From contig NZ_WELG01000002.1 of assembly GCF_009184425.1 (NCBI RefSeq), forward strand, positions 1,240,001-1,304,000: a DNA stretch of 64,000 nucleotides, written 5' to 3'. The position numbers were made by a program, and so were the translations under genes. Of this stretch, positions 8,323 through 17,958 are shown piece by piece (position 1 is the stretch's first letter; each line of letters opens with the position of its first letter). Under the pieces are notes generated by a model. It searched no databases, was not told the origin of the DNA, and saw only the letters and a list, made by a program, of their open reading frames with translations. This DNA comes from Flagellimonas olearia. Its GTDB lineage: Bacteria; Bacteroidota; Bacteroidia; Flavobacteriales; Flavobacteriaceae.

Positions 8323-9600
8323 ATGAAAAAACTTATCTTCCTTTCTCTCTTACTTTTTGGTACTGTGGCACTGGCTCAGGAAACCTACCTCCATTGTGGT
8401 CGCCTATTGGATGTAAAATCGGGTAAAATGCTCTCGGAAAAAACCATAGTGGTTTCTGGAAATTCAATCAAATCCATTGAAAATGGATACAAAACTGGTG
8501 GCGCGCAAGATGTGGTCGTGGACTTAAAGGACAAGACCGTACTTCCGGGTTTCATTGATATGCATGTGCATATTGAAGGACAATCCAGCCCCAATACCTA
8601 CATCCAAAGATTTACCCTGAATGATGCCGATGTGGCCTTTCAATCCACCGTATATGCCAAGAACACTTTGATGGCAGGATTTACCACAGTTCGTGACTTG
8701 GGAGGAAGCGGAGTGAACATTGCACTTCGAAATTCCATAAACAAAGGAGTTATCGTAGGGCCTAGAATTTTTACCGCCGGTAAGGCCATAGGGACAACCG
8801 GTGGCCATGCAGACCCGACCAATGGCATGAAAAAAGATTTGATGGGAGATCCCGGCCCCAAAGAAGGTGTGGTGAATTCGGAAGAAGACGGTAAAAAGGC
8901 GGTAAGACAACGCTATAAAGATGGGGCGGATGTCATTAAGATTACCGCTACCGGAGGTGTGCTCAGTGTGGCCAAGAGTGGACAGAATCCGCAGTTTACC
9001 ATTGAAGAGATAAAGGCCATAACGGAGACTGCAAAAGACTACAATATGCTTACGGCGGCCCATGCCCATGGTGATGAAGGGATGCGAAGGGCTATTTTGG
9101 GAGGGATTAAAACGATAGAACATGGTACCCTGATGAGTGAGGAAACCATGGACCTTATGGTAAAACACAATACGTTTTTGGTGCCTACGATCACCGCTGG
9201 AAAGGAAGTGACCGAGAATGCCAAAAAACCTGGATACTTCCCTGATGTGGTGGCCAAGAAAGCCAGTGAGATAGGACCAAAGATCCAGGCCACCTTTCAG
9301 CTTGCCTATAAGAAAGGAGTGCCTATTGCCTTTGGGACCGATGCGGCCGTTTTTCCACATGGGGAGAATGCAAGGGAGTTTGTATATATGGTAGAGGCCG
9401 GGATGCCCGTGGTCGAGGCCATCAAGTCTGCGACCATAACCAATGCCGAACTTTTGGGAATGGGGGATAATCTTGGGCAGCTTAAAGCCGGTTTTTTGGC
9501 TGATATCGTGGCCGTGGGCGAGAACCCTGAGGATGATGTGAATACGTTGAGGAATGTGGTTTTTGTGATGAAAGAAGGGGAAATATTCAAGTCCGAGTAA
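8323..9600 (+). CDS. Secreted metal-dependent amidohydrolase (Xaa-Pro dipeptidase/imidazolonepropionase-like)
   Basis: 425 residues from the ATG at 8323 (an in-frame TTG 6 nt upstream is less likely). The signal peptide MKKLIFLSLLLFGTVALAQ sends it to the periplasm. Amidohydrolase-superfamily metal ligands are all present: H81 and H83 in MHVHIEG, carbamylated-Lys candidate K206 in DVIKITATGG, H247/H249 in AAHAHG, H267 in IEHGT and D340 in FGTDA. This arrangement matches binuclear amidohydrolases of the Xaa-Pro/Xaa-Arg dipeptidase group common in Bacteroidota. It is monocistronic or leads a two-gene unit with the small gene 33 nt downstream. Confidence 0.88.
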   Translation: MKKLIFLSLLLFGTVALAQETYLHCGRLLDVKSGKMLSEKTIVVSGNSIKSIENGYKTGGAQDVVVDLKDKTVLPGFIDMHVHIEGQSSPNTYIQRFTLNDADVAFQSTVYAKNTLMAGFTTVRDLGGSGVNIALRNSINKGVIVGPRIFTAGKAIGTTGGHADPTNGMKKDLMGDPGPKEGVVNSEEDGKKAVRQRYKDGADVIKITATGGVLSVAKSGQNPQFTIEEIKAITETAKDYNMLTAAHAHGDEGMRRAILGGIKTIEHGTLMSEETMDLMVKHNTFLVPTITAGKEVTENAKKPGYFPDVVAKKASEIGPKIQATFQLAYKKGVPIAFGTDAAVFPHGENAREFVYMVEAGMPVVEAIKSATITNAELLGMGDNLGQLKAGFLADIVAVGENPEDDVNTLRNVVFVMKEGEIFKSE

Positions 9601-9632
9601 ATCCTTTTTAACGGATTGGACGTACATACCAT

Positions 9633-9989
9633 ATGCTGTCCAAATTTAATAACAGTCTGGAACTATTGGAAGTGGCCCAAAAGGAGCAGCTGTACCAAAA
9701 CCTTTTGGTGCAGCTGGAAAAGGATTTTGGTCTGGCCAATATATCATTGAAGATCCATAAGGACATTGCACCTTCCGAGCTGAAAAGCCTTCTGCATGAG
9801 AAAATCTATGTGCTCATGGTGGAAAAGTTTTCGGAATACCTCAATCTGCTTTATGTGGTGGATATCCCGGAGGAAGCGGTTCGCAATATGCCCCTTTCCG
9901 ATGTGGTTGACCTGTCCGCCGAAGTATCGTTCCTGCTTTTGAAAAGGGAATGGCAGAAAGTTTGGTACAAGCATAAATATAACACCTAA
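9633..9989 (+). CDS. Conserved-looking small cytoplasmic protein (118 aa), unknown
   Basis: 118 residues, no signal peptide and no membrane helix, mostly predicted helical (LLEVAQKEQLYQNLLVQLEKDF at the start has heptad-like spacing; written here as separate pieces LLEVAQKEQL and YQNLLVQLEKDF). The C-terminus is basic (KREWQKVWYKHKY). It lies between the secreted amidohydrolase and sucA on the same strand. I do not recognise a family. It could be a small regulatory or scaffold protein; nothing in the sequence decides. Confidence 0.6.
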   Translation: MLSKFNNSLELLEVAQKEQLYQNLLVQLEKDFGLANISLKIHKDIAPSELKSLLHEKIYVLMVEKFSEYLNLLYVVDIPEEAVRNMPLSDVVDLSAEVSFLLLKREWQKVWYKHKYNT

Positions 9990-10013
9990 AACTTTTTTTT
10001 GATTAAATGCAAC

Positions 10014-10048
10014 TTTGTAGGCCAACTGTTGTATTTGTTGTATTTTTG
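10014..10048 (+). promoter_or_regulatory. sucA promoter (TTTG, N23, TATTTTTG)
   Basis: TTTG at 10014-10017 and an exact TAnnTTTG at 10041-10048, 23 nt apart. Leader to the ATG at 10087 would be about 30 nt. Confidence 0.6.
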
Positions 10049-10086
10049 ATAAAATTTTTAGATAGGTTTTTAGCTATTAGCTGTCC

Positions 10087-12885
10087 ATGGACAAATATTC
10101 ATTTTTAAACGCAGCGCACACCTCATTTTTTGCGGAGCTGTACGATAAATATCTTACGAACCCCGATAGTGTGGAGCCCAGTTGGAGGGCTTTTTTTCAA
10201 GGATTTGATTTTGGAATGGAAAGTTCCTTGGAAGATCTGGGGATTGATTCAGGCAATACCGGCACGGTAATCTTAGCCAATGGAAAACAGGTGGAAATGC
10301 CCGAGACCCTCCAAAAGGAGTTTCAGGTTATCCGCTTGATTGATGGCTACCGTTCCCGGGGCCACCTCTTTACCAAGACCAATCCGGTCAGGGAAAGACG
10401 GAAATATGAGCCCACTTTGGACATTGCCAACTTTGGCTTGTCCGAGGCGGATATGGGGACTGTTTTTGATGCAGGGAAAATTCTGGGTATAGGGTCTGCC
10501 TCTTTGAAGGAGATCATTGCCCATTTGGAGCGCATTTATTGCGATTCCATTGGAGTGGAGTATATGTACATACGTACCCCGGAGCGCATTCAGTGGATCC
10601 AGGATTGGCTCAACGTAAACGACAACCATCCCAATTTCAGTCCGGAAGAAAAGAAGAGTATTCTCAGGAAGTTGAATGAAGCGGTTTCTTTTGAAAGCTT
10701 TTTGCATACCAAATATGTAGGACAGAAACGATTCTCCCTTGAAGGTGGGGAATCTTTGATTCCTGCTTTGGATGTCATCATTGAAAAGGCAGCCGAAAGA
10801 GGGGTGAAACAGTTTGTGATGGGAATGGCCCACCGTGGTCGTTTGAACGTGTTGACTAACATCTTCGGAAAATCCCCAAGGGACATTTTCAGTGAGTTCG
10901 ACGGAAAGGACTACGAAGAAACCATTTTTGACGGGGATGTGAAATATCACCTCGGGTGGACTTCCAAGCGGGAAACCGATTCAGGGAAAATGGTGAACAT
11001 GAACATTGCACCCAACCCTTCGCACTTGGAAACCGTGAATGCCATTGTAGAGGGGATAACCCGTGCAAAGCAAGATCGTGACCATGCCGACAATGTATCG
11101 GAAGTGTTGCCTATTTTGGTGCATGGCGATGCAGCTTTTGCAGCTCAGGGCGTGGTGTATGAAATCATACAAATGGCCCGTTTGGATGGCTATGCCACCG
11201 GAGGGACCATTCATATTGTAGTGAATAACCAGATCGGGTTTACCACCAATTATCTGGATGCCCGTTCCTCTACCTATTGTACCGATGTGGGCAAGGTTAC
11301 CCTATCCCCCGTATTGCACGTCAATGCGGATGATGCCGAAGCTGTGGTCCATGCCTCCCTTTTTGCATTGGAGTATAGAATGCGATACAAACGCGATATT
11401 TTCTTGGATCTGTTGGGCTACCGAAAATATGGGCATAATGAAGGGGATGAACCAAAGTTCACCCAACCTTTGTTGTATAAATCCATATCCAAGCACCAGA
11501 ACCCAAGGGATATTTATGCGGAGAGATTGATTGCTGAGGGCGTCATTGATAAAGACTACGTTAAAAATCTCGAGGAAGAATATAAAAAGAACTTGGAGGA
11601 AGATCTTTTGGATTCCAGAAAGATTGAGAAAACAAGAATAACCCCTTTCATGCAAGATGAATGGGGAGGGTTTGGCCAAGTGACCGAAGAGACCATGTTG
11701 GAAACCATGGATACTTCGTACAACTTGGAAAAATTGACGGAGATTGCCCGAAGCATCACCGTGCTTCCCGAAGGAAAAAAATTCCTAAGAAAACTGGAGC
11801 GATTGGTCGAAGCACGTCATAAGATGTACTTTGAGGACAACCAGTTGGATTGGGCCATGGGTGAACTTTTGGCCTACGGATCGTTGATCGAGGAAGGCTT
11901 TGATGTGCGTATGTCCGGCCAAGATGTGGAACGGGGAACTTTCTCGCACCGTCATGCCGTGATCAAAACCGAGATGCATGAAGAAGAGGTAACTTTGTTG
12001 AATGAACTTGGGGACAACCAAAATGGGAAGTTCCATATCTATAATTCCTTGCTGTCGGAGTATGCGGTAATGGGCTTTGATTATGGGTATGCCATGGCAA
12101 GTCCCAAGACCCTTGCCATTTGGGAGGCCCAATTTGGGGATTTCAGTAACGGGGCTCAGATCATCATAGACCAATACCTATCTTCAGCTGAGGATAAGTG
12201 GAAGTTGCAGAACGGTTTGGTGCTTTTGTTGCCGCACGGATATGAAGGACAGGGTGCTGAGCACTCTTCGGCACGTATGGAGCGCTACCTTCAGTTGTGT
12301 GCCAAGGACAATATGTACGTGGCGGATGTCACCACCCCTGCCAACTTGTTCCACCTGCTTCGTAGGCAGATGAAGGCCGATTACAGAAAACCGTTGGTGG
12401 TATTCACGCCAAAGAGTTTGTTGCGTCATCCTAAAGTGGTTTCTTCCAAAGAGGAAATGGCCAATGGAAGTTTCCAAATGGTAATCGATGATAGCGAAGC
12501 AAGTGCAGCCAAAGTAAAAACATTGGTGTTCTGTACCGGAAAGTTCTATTACGATCTTTTGGACAAGCGGGAAGAATTGAAACGGGACGATGTGGCCTTG
12601 GTGCGTGTGGAGCAGTTGTTCCCATTGCCAACTGCTGAAATGCAGAAGGTCATCAAGAAATATAAAAATGCGGACGACATTGTTTGGGCCCAGGAAGAAC
12701 CGAGGAACATGGGGGCTTGGGGACATATGCTGATGCATTTTGACGAAGCCAAAAAATTTAGGGTGGCCTCACGTAGATTTTATGGAGCTCCCGCTGCAGG
12801 AAGTGCGGTGCGTTCCCAAAGACGTCATGCCCAAGTGTTGGAGTATGTCTTTGATAAGAGTAAGGACAATATGTTAATTCGATAA
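10087..12885 (+). CDS. sucA: 2-oxoglutarate dehydrogenase E1 component
   Basis: 932 residues, full length for SucA/OdhA. This thiamine diphosphate enzyme decarboxylates 2-oxoglutarate in the TCA cycle and passes succinyl groups to E2. The N-terminal SFLNAAHTSFFAELYDKYL is the E2-contact segment; MGMAHRGRLNVL contains an active-site His; GDAAFAAQGVVYE and VVNNQIGFTTN are the thiamine diphosphate/Mg region; LPHGYEGQGAEHSSARMERYLQL is the transketolase pyrimidine part (shown by its pieces LPHGYEGQG and EHSSARMERYLQL). The C-terminal end is intact. sucB follows after 21 nt, giving the usual E1-E2 operon without E3. Confidence 0.97.
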   Translation: MDKYSFLNAAHTSFFAELYDKYLTNPDSVEPSWRAFFQGFDFGMESSLEDLGIDSGNTGTVILANGKQVEMPETLQKEFQVIRLIDGYRSRGHLFTKTNPVRERRKYEPTLDIANFGLSEADMGTVFDAGKILGIGSASLKEIIAHLERIYCDSIGVEYMYIRTPERIQWIQDWLNVNDNHPNFSPEEKKSILRKLNEAVSFESFLHTKYVGQKRFSLEGGESLIPALDVIIEKAAERGVKQFVMGMAHRGRLNVLTNIFGKSPRDIFSEFDGKDYEETIFDGDVKYHLGWTSKRETDSGKMVNMNIAPNPSHLETVNAIVEGITRAKQDRDHADNVSEVLPILVHGDAAFAAQGVVYEIIQMARLDGYATGGTIHIVVNNQIGFTTNYLDARSSTYCTDVGKVTLSPVLHVNADDAEAVVHASLFALEYRMRYKRDIFLDLLGYRKYGHNEGDEPKFTQPLLYKSISKHQNPRDIYAERLIAEGVIDKDYVKNLEEEYKKNLEEDLLDSRKIEKTRITPFMQDEWGGFGQVTEETMLETMDTSYNLEKLTEIARSITVLPEGKKFLRKLERLVEARHKMYFEDNQLDWAMGELLAYGSLIEEGFDVRMSGQDVERGTFSHRHAVIKTEMHEEEVTLLNELGDNQNGKFHIYNSLLSEYAVMGFDYGYAMASPKTLAIWEAQFGDFSNGAQIIIDQYLSSAEDKWKLQNGLVLLLPHGYEGQGAEHSSARMERYLQLCAKDNMYVADVTTPANLFHLLRRQMKADYRKPLVVFTPKSLLRHPKVVSSKEEMANGSFQMVIDDSEASAAKVKTLVFCTGKFYYDLLDKREELKRDDVALVRVEQLFPLPTAEMQKVIKKYKNADDIVWAQEEPRNMGAWGHMLMHFDEAKKFRVASRRFYGAPAAGSAVRSQRRHAQVLEYVFDKSKDNMLIR

Positions 12886-12906
12886 TAAAGTATAAACGCG
12901 TATAGC

Positions 12907-14124
12907 ATGGTATTAGAAATGAAAGTTCCCTCTCCTGGGGAATCCATTACAGAGGTTGAGATAGCCGAATGGTTGGTCGAGGATGGAGATTATGTGGAAA
13001 AGGATCAAGCCATTGCAGAGGTTGACTCGGACAAGGCAACATTGGAGCTTCCTGCGGAAGAAAGTGGAATTATTACCCTAAAGGCCGAAGTTGGGGATGC
13101 CGTGGCCGTAGGTGAAGTGGTGTGTCTTATCGATACCAGCGCCGAAAAACCCGAAGGGAGTGCTCCAAAGGCAGGAGCGAAAGAAGAACCTAAAAAAGAG
13201 GAGCCCAAAGCGGAGCCAAAAAAGGCAGAGCCTGCCAAGGAAACCTATGCTTCAGGAACGCCTTCGCCAGCAGCCAAAAAGATTTTGGATGAAAAAGGTA
13301 TTGAGCCTTCATCCGTTTCCGGTTCTGGAAGGGATGGTCGCATTACCAAGGAAGATGCTGTGCAAGCGGTTCCATCCATGGGTACGCCCACAGGAGGAAG
13401 TAGGGGAGAGACCCGCTCCAAACTGTCCATGCTACGTAGAAAAGTAGCCGAGCGTTTGGTGTCCGCCAAAAATGAAACTGCGATGTTGACCACTTTCAAT
13501 GAAGTGGATATGTCGCCCATCTTTGAATTGCGCAAGCAGTACAAAGAAGAGTTCAAGGATAAGCATGGTGTAAGTTTGGGCTTTATGTCCTTCTTTACCA
13601 AAGCGGTGATCCGAGCGTTGCAAATGTATCCTGCCGTAAACTCCATGATCGATGGAAAGGAAATGATCACCTATGATTTCTGTGATATCAGTATTGCTGT
13701 TTCCGGACCCAAAGGTCTTATGGTGCCTGTAATCCGAAATGCGGAGAACCTAACCTTTAGAGGTGTGGAAGCTGAGGTGAAACGTTTGGCCATCCGTGCC
13801 AGGGAAGGTGAGATTACGGTAGATGAAATGACCGGCGGAACCTTTACCATTACCAATGGTGGGGTGTTCGGTTCCATGCTGTCCACACCTATCATCAACC
13901 CACCACAAAGTGGAATCTTGGGAATGCACAACATTGTGGAGCGTCCTATTGTAAGGGATGGCGGTATTGTTATTGCGCCCATTATGTATGTGGCCCTGTC
14001 GTATGACCATAGAATCATCGATGGAAAAGAATCCGTTGGTTTCTTGGTGGCGGTCAAGGAAGCTTTGGAAAGCCCGGTAGAGTTGTTGATGGATGGTGAT
14101 GTGAAGAAAGCTTTGGAGCTATAA
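12907..14124 (+). CDS. sucB: Dihydrolipoyllysine-residue succinyltransferase (E2 of 2-oxoglutarate dehydrogenase)
   Basis: 405 residues. One lipoyl domain (about 1-77) with the lipoylated Lys in DSDKATLEL; a Lys/Glu/Pro/Ala-rich linker (about 80-115); a peripheral-subunit (E3-binding) domain around [14 protein letters not shown] to [12 protein letters not shown]; and a catalytic acyltransferase domain ending with [11 protein letters not shown], whose His is catalytic, and the family-typical [13 protein letters not shown]. It accepts succinyl from SucA and transfers it to CoA. Cotranscribed with sucA and closed by the hairpin at 14165-14196. Confidence 0.97.
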   Translation: MVLEMKVPSPGESITEVEIAEWLVEDGDYVEKDQAIAEVDSDKATLELPAEESGIITLKAEVGDAVAVGEVVCLIDTSAEKPEGSAPKAGAKEEPKKEEPKAEPKKAEPAKETYASGTPSPAAKKILDEKGIEPSSVSGSGRDGRITKEDAVQAVPSMGTPTGGSRGETRSKLSMLRRKVAERLVSAKNETAMLTTFNEVDMSPIFELRKQYKEEFKDKHGVSLGFMSFFTKAVIRALQMYPAVNSMIDGKEMITYDFCDISIAVSGPKGLMVPVIRNAENLTFRGVEAEVKRLAIRAREGEITVDEMTGGTFTITNGGVFGSMLSTPIINPPQSGILGMHNIVERPIVRDGGIVIAPIMYVALSYDHRIIDGKESVGFLVAVKEALESPVELLMDGDVKKALEL

Positions 14125-14128
14125 ATTT

Positions 14129-14155
14129 GTCACCTCGAGCGTAGTCGAGAGGTCT
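14129..14155. repeat. Dispersed palindromic repeat, TCGA-GCG-TCGA family
   Basis: TGTCACCTCGAGCG and TAGTCGAGAGGTCT form an imperfect hairpin just after sucB. Related copies lie at 36727-36798 and 38054-38136. It resembles REP-type intergenic palindromes. Confidence 0.6.
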
Positions 14156-14164
14156 TAAAATAAC

Positions 14165-14196
14165 AGCCTTTACTTTTTTAAGTAGAGGCTTTTTTT
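14165..14196. terminator. Terminator between sucB and the convergent retropepsin-like gene
   Basis: AGCCTTTACTT / AAGTAGAGGCT stem (one G-U pair), TTTT loop and a T-run for the plus strand. The stop codon of the minus-strand gene (14170-14172) lies inside the stem, so the hairpin also encodes that protein's last residues. Confidence 0.85.
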
Positions 14197-14610
14197 ATCA
14201 TAATCAATTACCGCTTTTCCCTTTTTAAGGATATCAGCCCCAATGATACCGTCCACTGGCAATGCATTGTGGGAGGTAAGGGCCTTGTTTACATGGACCA
14301 GGTCAAAGAGTACTATCTTGAGTCGGCTTTTTTTCCAATCCCCTATCTTGATTTTGTTTTTGGTGGAGACCAAGGTTTCCATTTCAGTGGCTCCGGCTCC
14401 CGCAGCTTTTACATCCGAGGCTTCGGACACCATATTGAAAAAAGCTGTTTTGTCCATTCCTACGCAGGTGTTTGAAGCGCCTGTATCCAAAATGAATCTG
14501 CCGGTGACCCCATTGATTTTGGCGGCAATTTCAAAATGGTTGGTCTCGGTGAGGGTTAAGGGTATCTTGGTGTAGCTTTTGGTTTTGAGAAACTTTTTGA
14601 GTGACGCCAT
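14170..14610 (-). CDS. Retropepsin-like aspartyl protease (clan AA)
   Basis: 146 residues with a single-lobed pepsin fold signature: FILDTGASNT with catalytic Asp42 in DTGAS (42-46) and the downstream hydrophobic-Gly segment VDGIIGADIL (about 121-130). Such proteins act as homodimers with one Asp from each subunit. There is no convincing signal peptide (start MASLKKFLKTKSYTK), so it is probably cytoplasmic. Proteolytic activity is inferred from the motif; no substrate is evident. It is convergent with sucB and divergent from tatD. Confidence 0.85.
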   Translation of the reverse strand: MASLKKFLKTKSYTKIPLTLTETNHFEIAAKINGVTGRFILDTGASNTCVGMDKTAFFNMVSEASDVKAAGAGATEMETLVSTKNKIKIGDWKKSRLKIVLFDLVHVNKALTSHNALPVDGIIGADILKKGKAVIDYDKKSLYLKK

Positions 14611-14678
14611 GGTATTGATGGGATGATGTGATCTTTAACGCAATCAATGAATGCTTACGTTTTATTCAGGCACAAAGT

Positions 14679-14708
14679 TTTGGGGCATCTAAGATAAGCC
14701 TATTTTTG
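14679..14708 (+). promoter_or_regulatory. tatD promoter, near-leaderless
   Basis: TTTG at 14679-14682, an 18-nt spacer, and TATTTTTG at 14701-14708. Only 4 nt separate the -7 box from the ATG at 14713, so transcription should begin at or next to the start codon. Confidence 0.65.
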
Positions 14709-14712
14709 CGAT

Positions 14713-15480
14713 ATGATCATAACCGATACCCATACCCATTTATATAGTGAGGCCTTTGAAGGGGATAGGGATGAAATGATGCGGCGCGCCCTCGATGCCG
14801 GGGTGGAACGCTTTTTTATACCCGCCATCGATTCAACCTATACCCAATCCATGTTGGATTTGGAGTCCAACTATCCCAAAAATGTATTTTTGATGATGGG
14901 ATTGCATCCTACCCATGTGAAGGAAAACTTTAAGGATGAACTGGCCCATGTCGAGGAATGGTTGTCCAAACGGAAGTTTTATGCTGTGGGGGAAATCGGT
15001 ATAGACCTGTATTGGGACAAGACATTTTTAAAACAACAGCAAGATGCATTTGTATATCAAATCCGTTTGGCCAAAAAACACCAATTGCCCATTGTAATCC
15101 ATTGCCGGGAGGCTTTTGATGAAATCTTTGAGATTTTGGAACAGGAAAAAGGGGATGACCTATATGGGATTTTCCATTGTTTTACGGGAACTTTGGAACA
15201 AGCGCATCAAGCCATTTCCTATGGAATGAAATTGGGGATTGGAGGAGTGACCACGTTCAAGAATGGAAAAATCGACCAGTTTTTAGGTCAAATTGATTTG
15301 GAACACATCGTCTTGGAGACCGACTCGCCTTATTTAGCGCCGATTCCCTATAGGGGAAAGCGAAATGAAAGTGCTTATATTGTTGAGGTTCTGGAGAAGC
15401 TGTCCCTCATATATGGCAAATCCATTGAGGAAATCGCAGAGGTGACCACGGAGAATTCCAAAAACGTATTTGGCATATAA
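14713..15480 (+). CDS. tatD: TatD-family metal-dependent deoxyribonuclease
   Basis: 255 residues, normal for TatD/YcfH. Seen: DTHTHLY with His7 and His9, AVGEIGIDLYWD with the bridging Glu, VIHCREAFDE, the GIFHCFTG segment and LETDSPYLAPIPYRGKRN with the catalytic Asp. TatD proteins are cytoplasmic 3'-5' DNases linked to DNA repair and DNA clearance; the members of this subgroup may have other phosphodiester substrates. ansA starts 3 nt after the stop, so the two are in one transcript. Confidence 0.93.
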   Translation: MIITDTHTHLYSEAFEGDRDEMMRRALDAGVERFFIPAIDSTYTQSMLDLESNYPKNVFLMMGLHPTHVKENFKDELAHVEEWLSKRKFYAVGEIGIDLYWDKTFLKQQQDAFVYQIRLAKKHQLPIVIHCREAFDEIFEILEQEKGDDLYGIFHCFTGTLEQAHQAISYGMKLGIGGVTTFKNGKIDQFLGQIDLEHIVLETDSPYLAPIPYRGKRNESAYIVEVLEKLSLIYGKSIEEIAEVTTENSKNVFGI

Positions 15481-15483
15481 CCC

Positions 15484-16515
15484 ATGAAGGAAAAAAACCA
15501 TATTCTGCTTATCTATACCGGGGGTACCATTGGTATGGTCAAGGATTATGAGACCGGGGCCTTGAGAGCTTTCAATTTTGAGGAGCTCATCAAGAATATT
15601 CCCGAACTGAACCAGTTGGATTGCACCCTGACCGGCATATCCTTTGAAAAACCCATTGATTCTTCCAATATGAATCCTGCGTATTGGGCGCAGATAGCTT
15701 CCATGATTGAGGGGCATTATATGGATTATGATGGCTTTGTGGTACTGCATGGCAGCGATACCATGAGTTATTCTGCATCGGCTTTGAGCTTTATGTTGGA
15801 GAACCTGGCCAAGCCCGTGATTTTTACAGGATCCCAATTGCCCATTGGGGATTTGCGTACAGATGCCAAGGAGAATCTGATCACCTCCATCCAAATTGCG
15901 GCCCTTAGGGAGAAAGGTAAGGCTGTGGTGCAGGAGGTGGGACTGTATTTTGAATACAAGCTGTACCGTGCCAATAGGACCACCAAGATCAACGCGGAAC
16001 ATTTTGAGGCATTTGCTTCCTTGAACCATCCACCTTTGGTGGAATCGGGTGTGCACCTGAATGTGCATTATGCCAACCTATTGCCGAAAATTTCCAAACA
16101 TAAGGCCTTGCAGGTCCATAAGAATATGGATGATCATGTGGCCATCTTGAAACTATTTCCCGGACTTAACAAGGAAGTCTTGCAATCGGTCTTGAACATT
16201 CCCGGTCTTAAGGCGCTTGTTTTGGAAACCTACGGGGCCGGAAATGCTCCAATGGATACGTGGTTTTTGGACGAATTAAGAATTGCCATAAAAAAGGGTT
16301 TACATGTTATTAATGTAACTCAGTGCTCTGGGGGCAGCGTATCCATGGGTCATTATGAGACCAGTGAAAAGCTTCGGGAAATGCAACTGGTTAATGGAAA
16401 GGATATTACAACGGAGGCGGCTATAACCAAGGCTATGTACCTATTGGGGACTGGTGTTTCGGGCAAATTGTTCAAAACTATTTTTGAAACCTCACTGCGC
16501 GGTGAAATGCTGTAA
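15484..16515 (+). CDS. ansA: Type I (cytoplasmic) L-asparaginase
   Basis: 343 residues, the standard length. LLIYTGGTIGM (8-18) carries the first nucleophile Thr12; VLHGSDTMSYSA holds the second Thr/Asp pair; FTGSQLPIG and the C-terminal domain LETYGAGNAP follow. It lacks a signal peptide, as expected for the cytoplasmic low-affinity enzyme that makes aspartate and ammonia from asparagine. It overlaps functionally with the exported glycosylasparaginase at 53247-54242 but is an unrelated fold. Tight coupling to tatD (3-nt gap). Confidence 0.95.
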   Translation: MKEKNHILLIYTGGTIGMVKDYETGALRAFNFEELIKNIPELNQLDCTLTGISFEKPIDSSNMNPAYWAQIASMIEGHYMDYDGFVVLHGSDTMSYSASALSFMLENLAKPVIFTGSQLPIGDLRTDAKENLITSIQIAALREKGKAVVQEVGLYFEYKLYRANRTTKINAEHFEAFASLNHPPLVESGVHLNVHYANLLPKISKHKALQVHKNMDDHVAILKLFPGLNKEVLQSVLNIPGLKALVLETYGAGNAPMDTWFLDELRIAIKKGLHVINVTQCSGGSVSMGHYETSEKLREMQLVNGKDITTEAAITKAMYLLGTGVSGKLFKTIFETSLRGEML

Positions 16516-16581
16516 AATTAACGTGTCAAATTTCTAAAACTGATTATTTTTTCGTTTATTGGTCGACCCAATTGGGAAAAT

Positions 16582-16669
16582 AGAGAGGTGGCCGAGTGGT
16601 CGAAGGCGCACGCCTGGAAAGTGTGTATACACCAAAAGTGTATCGAGGGTTCGAATCCCTTCCTCTCTG
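16582..16669 (+). tRNA. tRNA-Ser (GGA)
   Basis: 88 nt. Acceptor AGAGAGG (16582-16588) pairs with CCTCTCT (16662-16668), discriminator G. The anticodon loop is CTGGAAA, anticodon GGA, and there is a long class II variable arm (TATACAC / GTGTAT). TTCGAAT T-loop present. CCA is not encoded. Confidence 0.95.
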
Positions 16670-16747
16670 CTAGGTATTTTAATTTTTCAATTATAAAATT
16701 TTTATATCTTTAACATTATTAACTAACTAAATTTAAGTTTGAGAAAA

Positions 16748-17482
16748 ATGAAAAAAGTATCCTTTACTCTGGCTGCTGCCGGAATGTTTGTTTTGGGAAC
16801 AACAACTGCATCGGCTGCCATGTTGCAAGAAGAAGCTGCTGCTGAAGCCAGCAAAGGTTTCACCCAAGTATTGAAAGAACAGTTTATCCAAGGGGGTCCT
16901 GCCTTCATGGGTATCGTATTGCTTTGTTTGATATTGGGATTGGCTGTTGCCATTGAAAGAATTATTTATTTGAATTTGGCTACCACAAACTCTGCCAAGC
17001 TTAAGCAACAAGTTGAAGATGCCTTGGCTTCCGGTGGTGTTGAAGCGGCCAAAGAAGTATGTAGAAATACAAAAGGTCCTGTTGCTTCCATCTTCTACCA
17101 AGGTTTGGATAGAGCTGGAGAAGGTTTGGAATCTGCAGAAAAAGCTGTTGTGGCTTATGGAGGGGTTCAAATGGGACAGTTGGAGAAAAACGTTTCTTGG
17201 TTGTCTCTATTTATCGCTATTGCTCCTATGCTTGGGTTCATGGGTACGGTAATCGGTATGATTCAGGCCTTCCAGAAAATCGCGGCTGTGGGTAACTTGA
17301 GCGCATCTTTGATCGCCGGTGATATCCAGGTAGCATTGTTGACCACGGTATTTGGTCTTATTGTTGCGATCATCCTTCAGATTTTCTATAACTATATCAT
17401 TGCTAAAATCGATAGTATCGTAAACGACATGGAAGATTCCTCCATATCATTGATTGATATGTTGGCAGCTCACAAGAAATAA
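16748..17482 (+). CDS. exbB: ExbB-type proton channel subunit (MotA/TolQ/ExbB)
   Basis: 244 residues from the ATG at 16748 (a TTG at 16739 is in frame but unlikely). Begins with a signal-like segment ending TASAAM, then a helix around GGPAFMGIVLLCLILGLAVAIER (pieces GGPAFMGIVL and LILGLAVAIER), a cytoplasmic helical stretch, and two membrane helices SLFIAIAPMLGFMGTVIGMI and ALLTTVFGLIVAIILQIFYNY of the MotA_ExbB domain. It forms the pentameric inner-membrane proton channel that, with ExbD, powers TonB-dependent outer-membrane transport. A TATCTTTA box at 16705-16712 lies upstream. It heads the exbB-exbD series. Confidence 0.92.
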   Translation: MKKVSFTLAAAGMFVLGTTTASAAMLQEEAAAEASKGFTQVLKEQFIQGGPAFMGIVLLCLILGLAVAIERIIYLNLATTNSAKLKQQVEDALASGGVEAAKEVCRNTKGPVASIFYQGLDRAGEGLESAEKAVVAYGGVQMGQLEKNVSWLSLFIAIAPMLGFMGTVIGMIQAFQKIAAVGNLSASLIAGDIQVALLTTVFGLIVAIILQIFYNYIIAKIDSIVNDMEDSSISLIDMLAAHKK

Positions 17483-17509
17483 TTACGAAACCAAAAACTA
17501 TCGAGAATC

Positions 17510-17947
17510 ATGAATAAAGTAATAAAAATAGCACTCATTGTCATCGGGTTGGTAGCGGCCGTTCTTTGGTTCTCTTTGCCTTCTGCTGATGACCCAGGTG
17601 CCATCAATAGTGGTGCCATGAACTTTATGTTCATCATCATGTACATCTTGTTGGCCATTGCAGTGGTGTCAGCGGTATTTTTCGGATTGAAAAAACTGCT
17701 TACTACGCCTGGAAGTATTAAGAAAGCCCTGTTCGCCATCGGTGGACTGGCTATAGTAGTAGCAGTATCTTATGGACTTTCCTCTAACAACATGGCTGTA
17801 GTTGAAGCTATGTCCTCAAGAGGTATAGAAACTACTGAGGGTACTGTAAAGAATATTGGAATGGGACTAAATGTCTTCTTCATCCTAACGGTAGTGGCCG
17901 TACTTCTTATGGTGTTGCCAGGGTTGAAGAAAATGTTCGTCAAGTAA
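17510..17947 (+). CDS. Small integral membrane protein of the exbB-exbD operon
   Basis: 145 residues with four probable membrane helices (about 5-21, 35-61, 68-88 and 116-138) and little soluble sequence. Start MNKVIKIALIVIGLVAAVLW. It lies between exbB and the first exbD with 27 and 11 nt gaps, so it is almost certainly cotranscribed and may be an accessory part of the motor complex. I recall small membrane proteins in this place in other Bacteroidota exbBD operons, but know no function. Confidence 0.7.
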   Translation: MNKVIKIALIVIGLVAAVLWFSLPSADDPGAINSGAMNFMFIIMYILLAIAVVSAVFFGLKKLLTTPGSIKKALFAIGGLAIVVAVSYGLSSNNMAVVEAMSSRGIETTEGTVKNIGMGLNVFFILTVVAVLLMVLPGLKKMFVK

Positions 17948-17958
17948 AAAGCTGAATT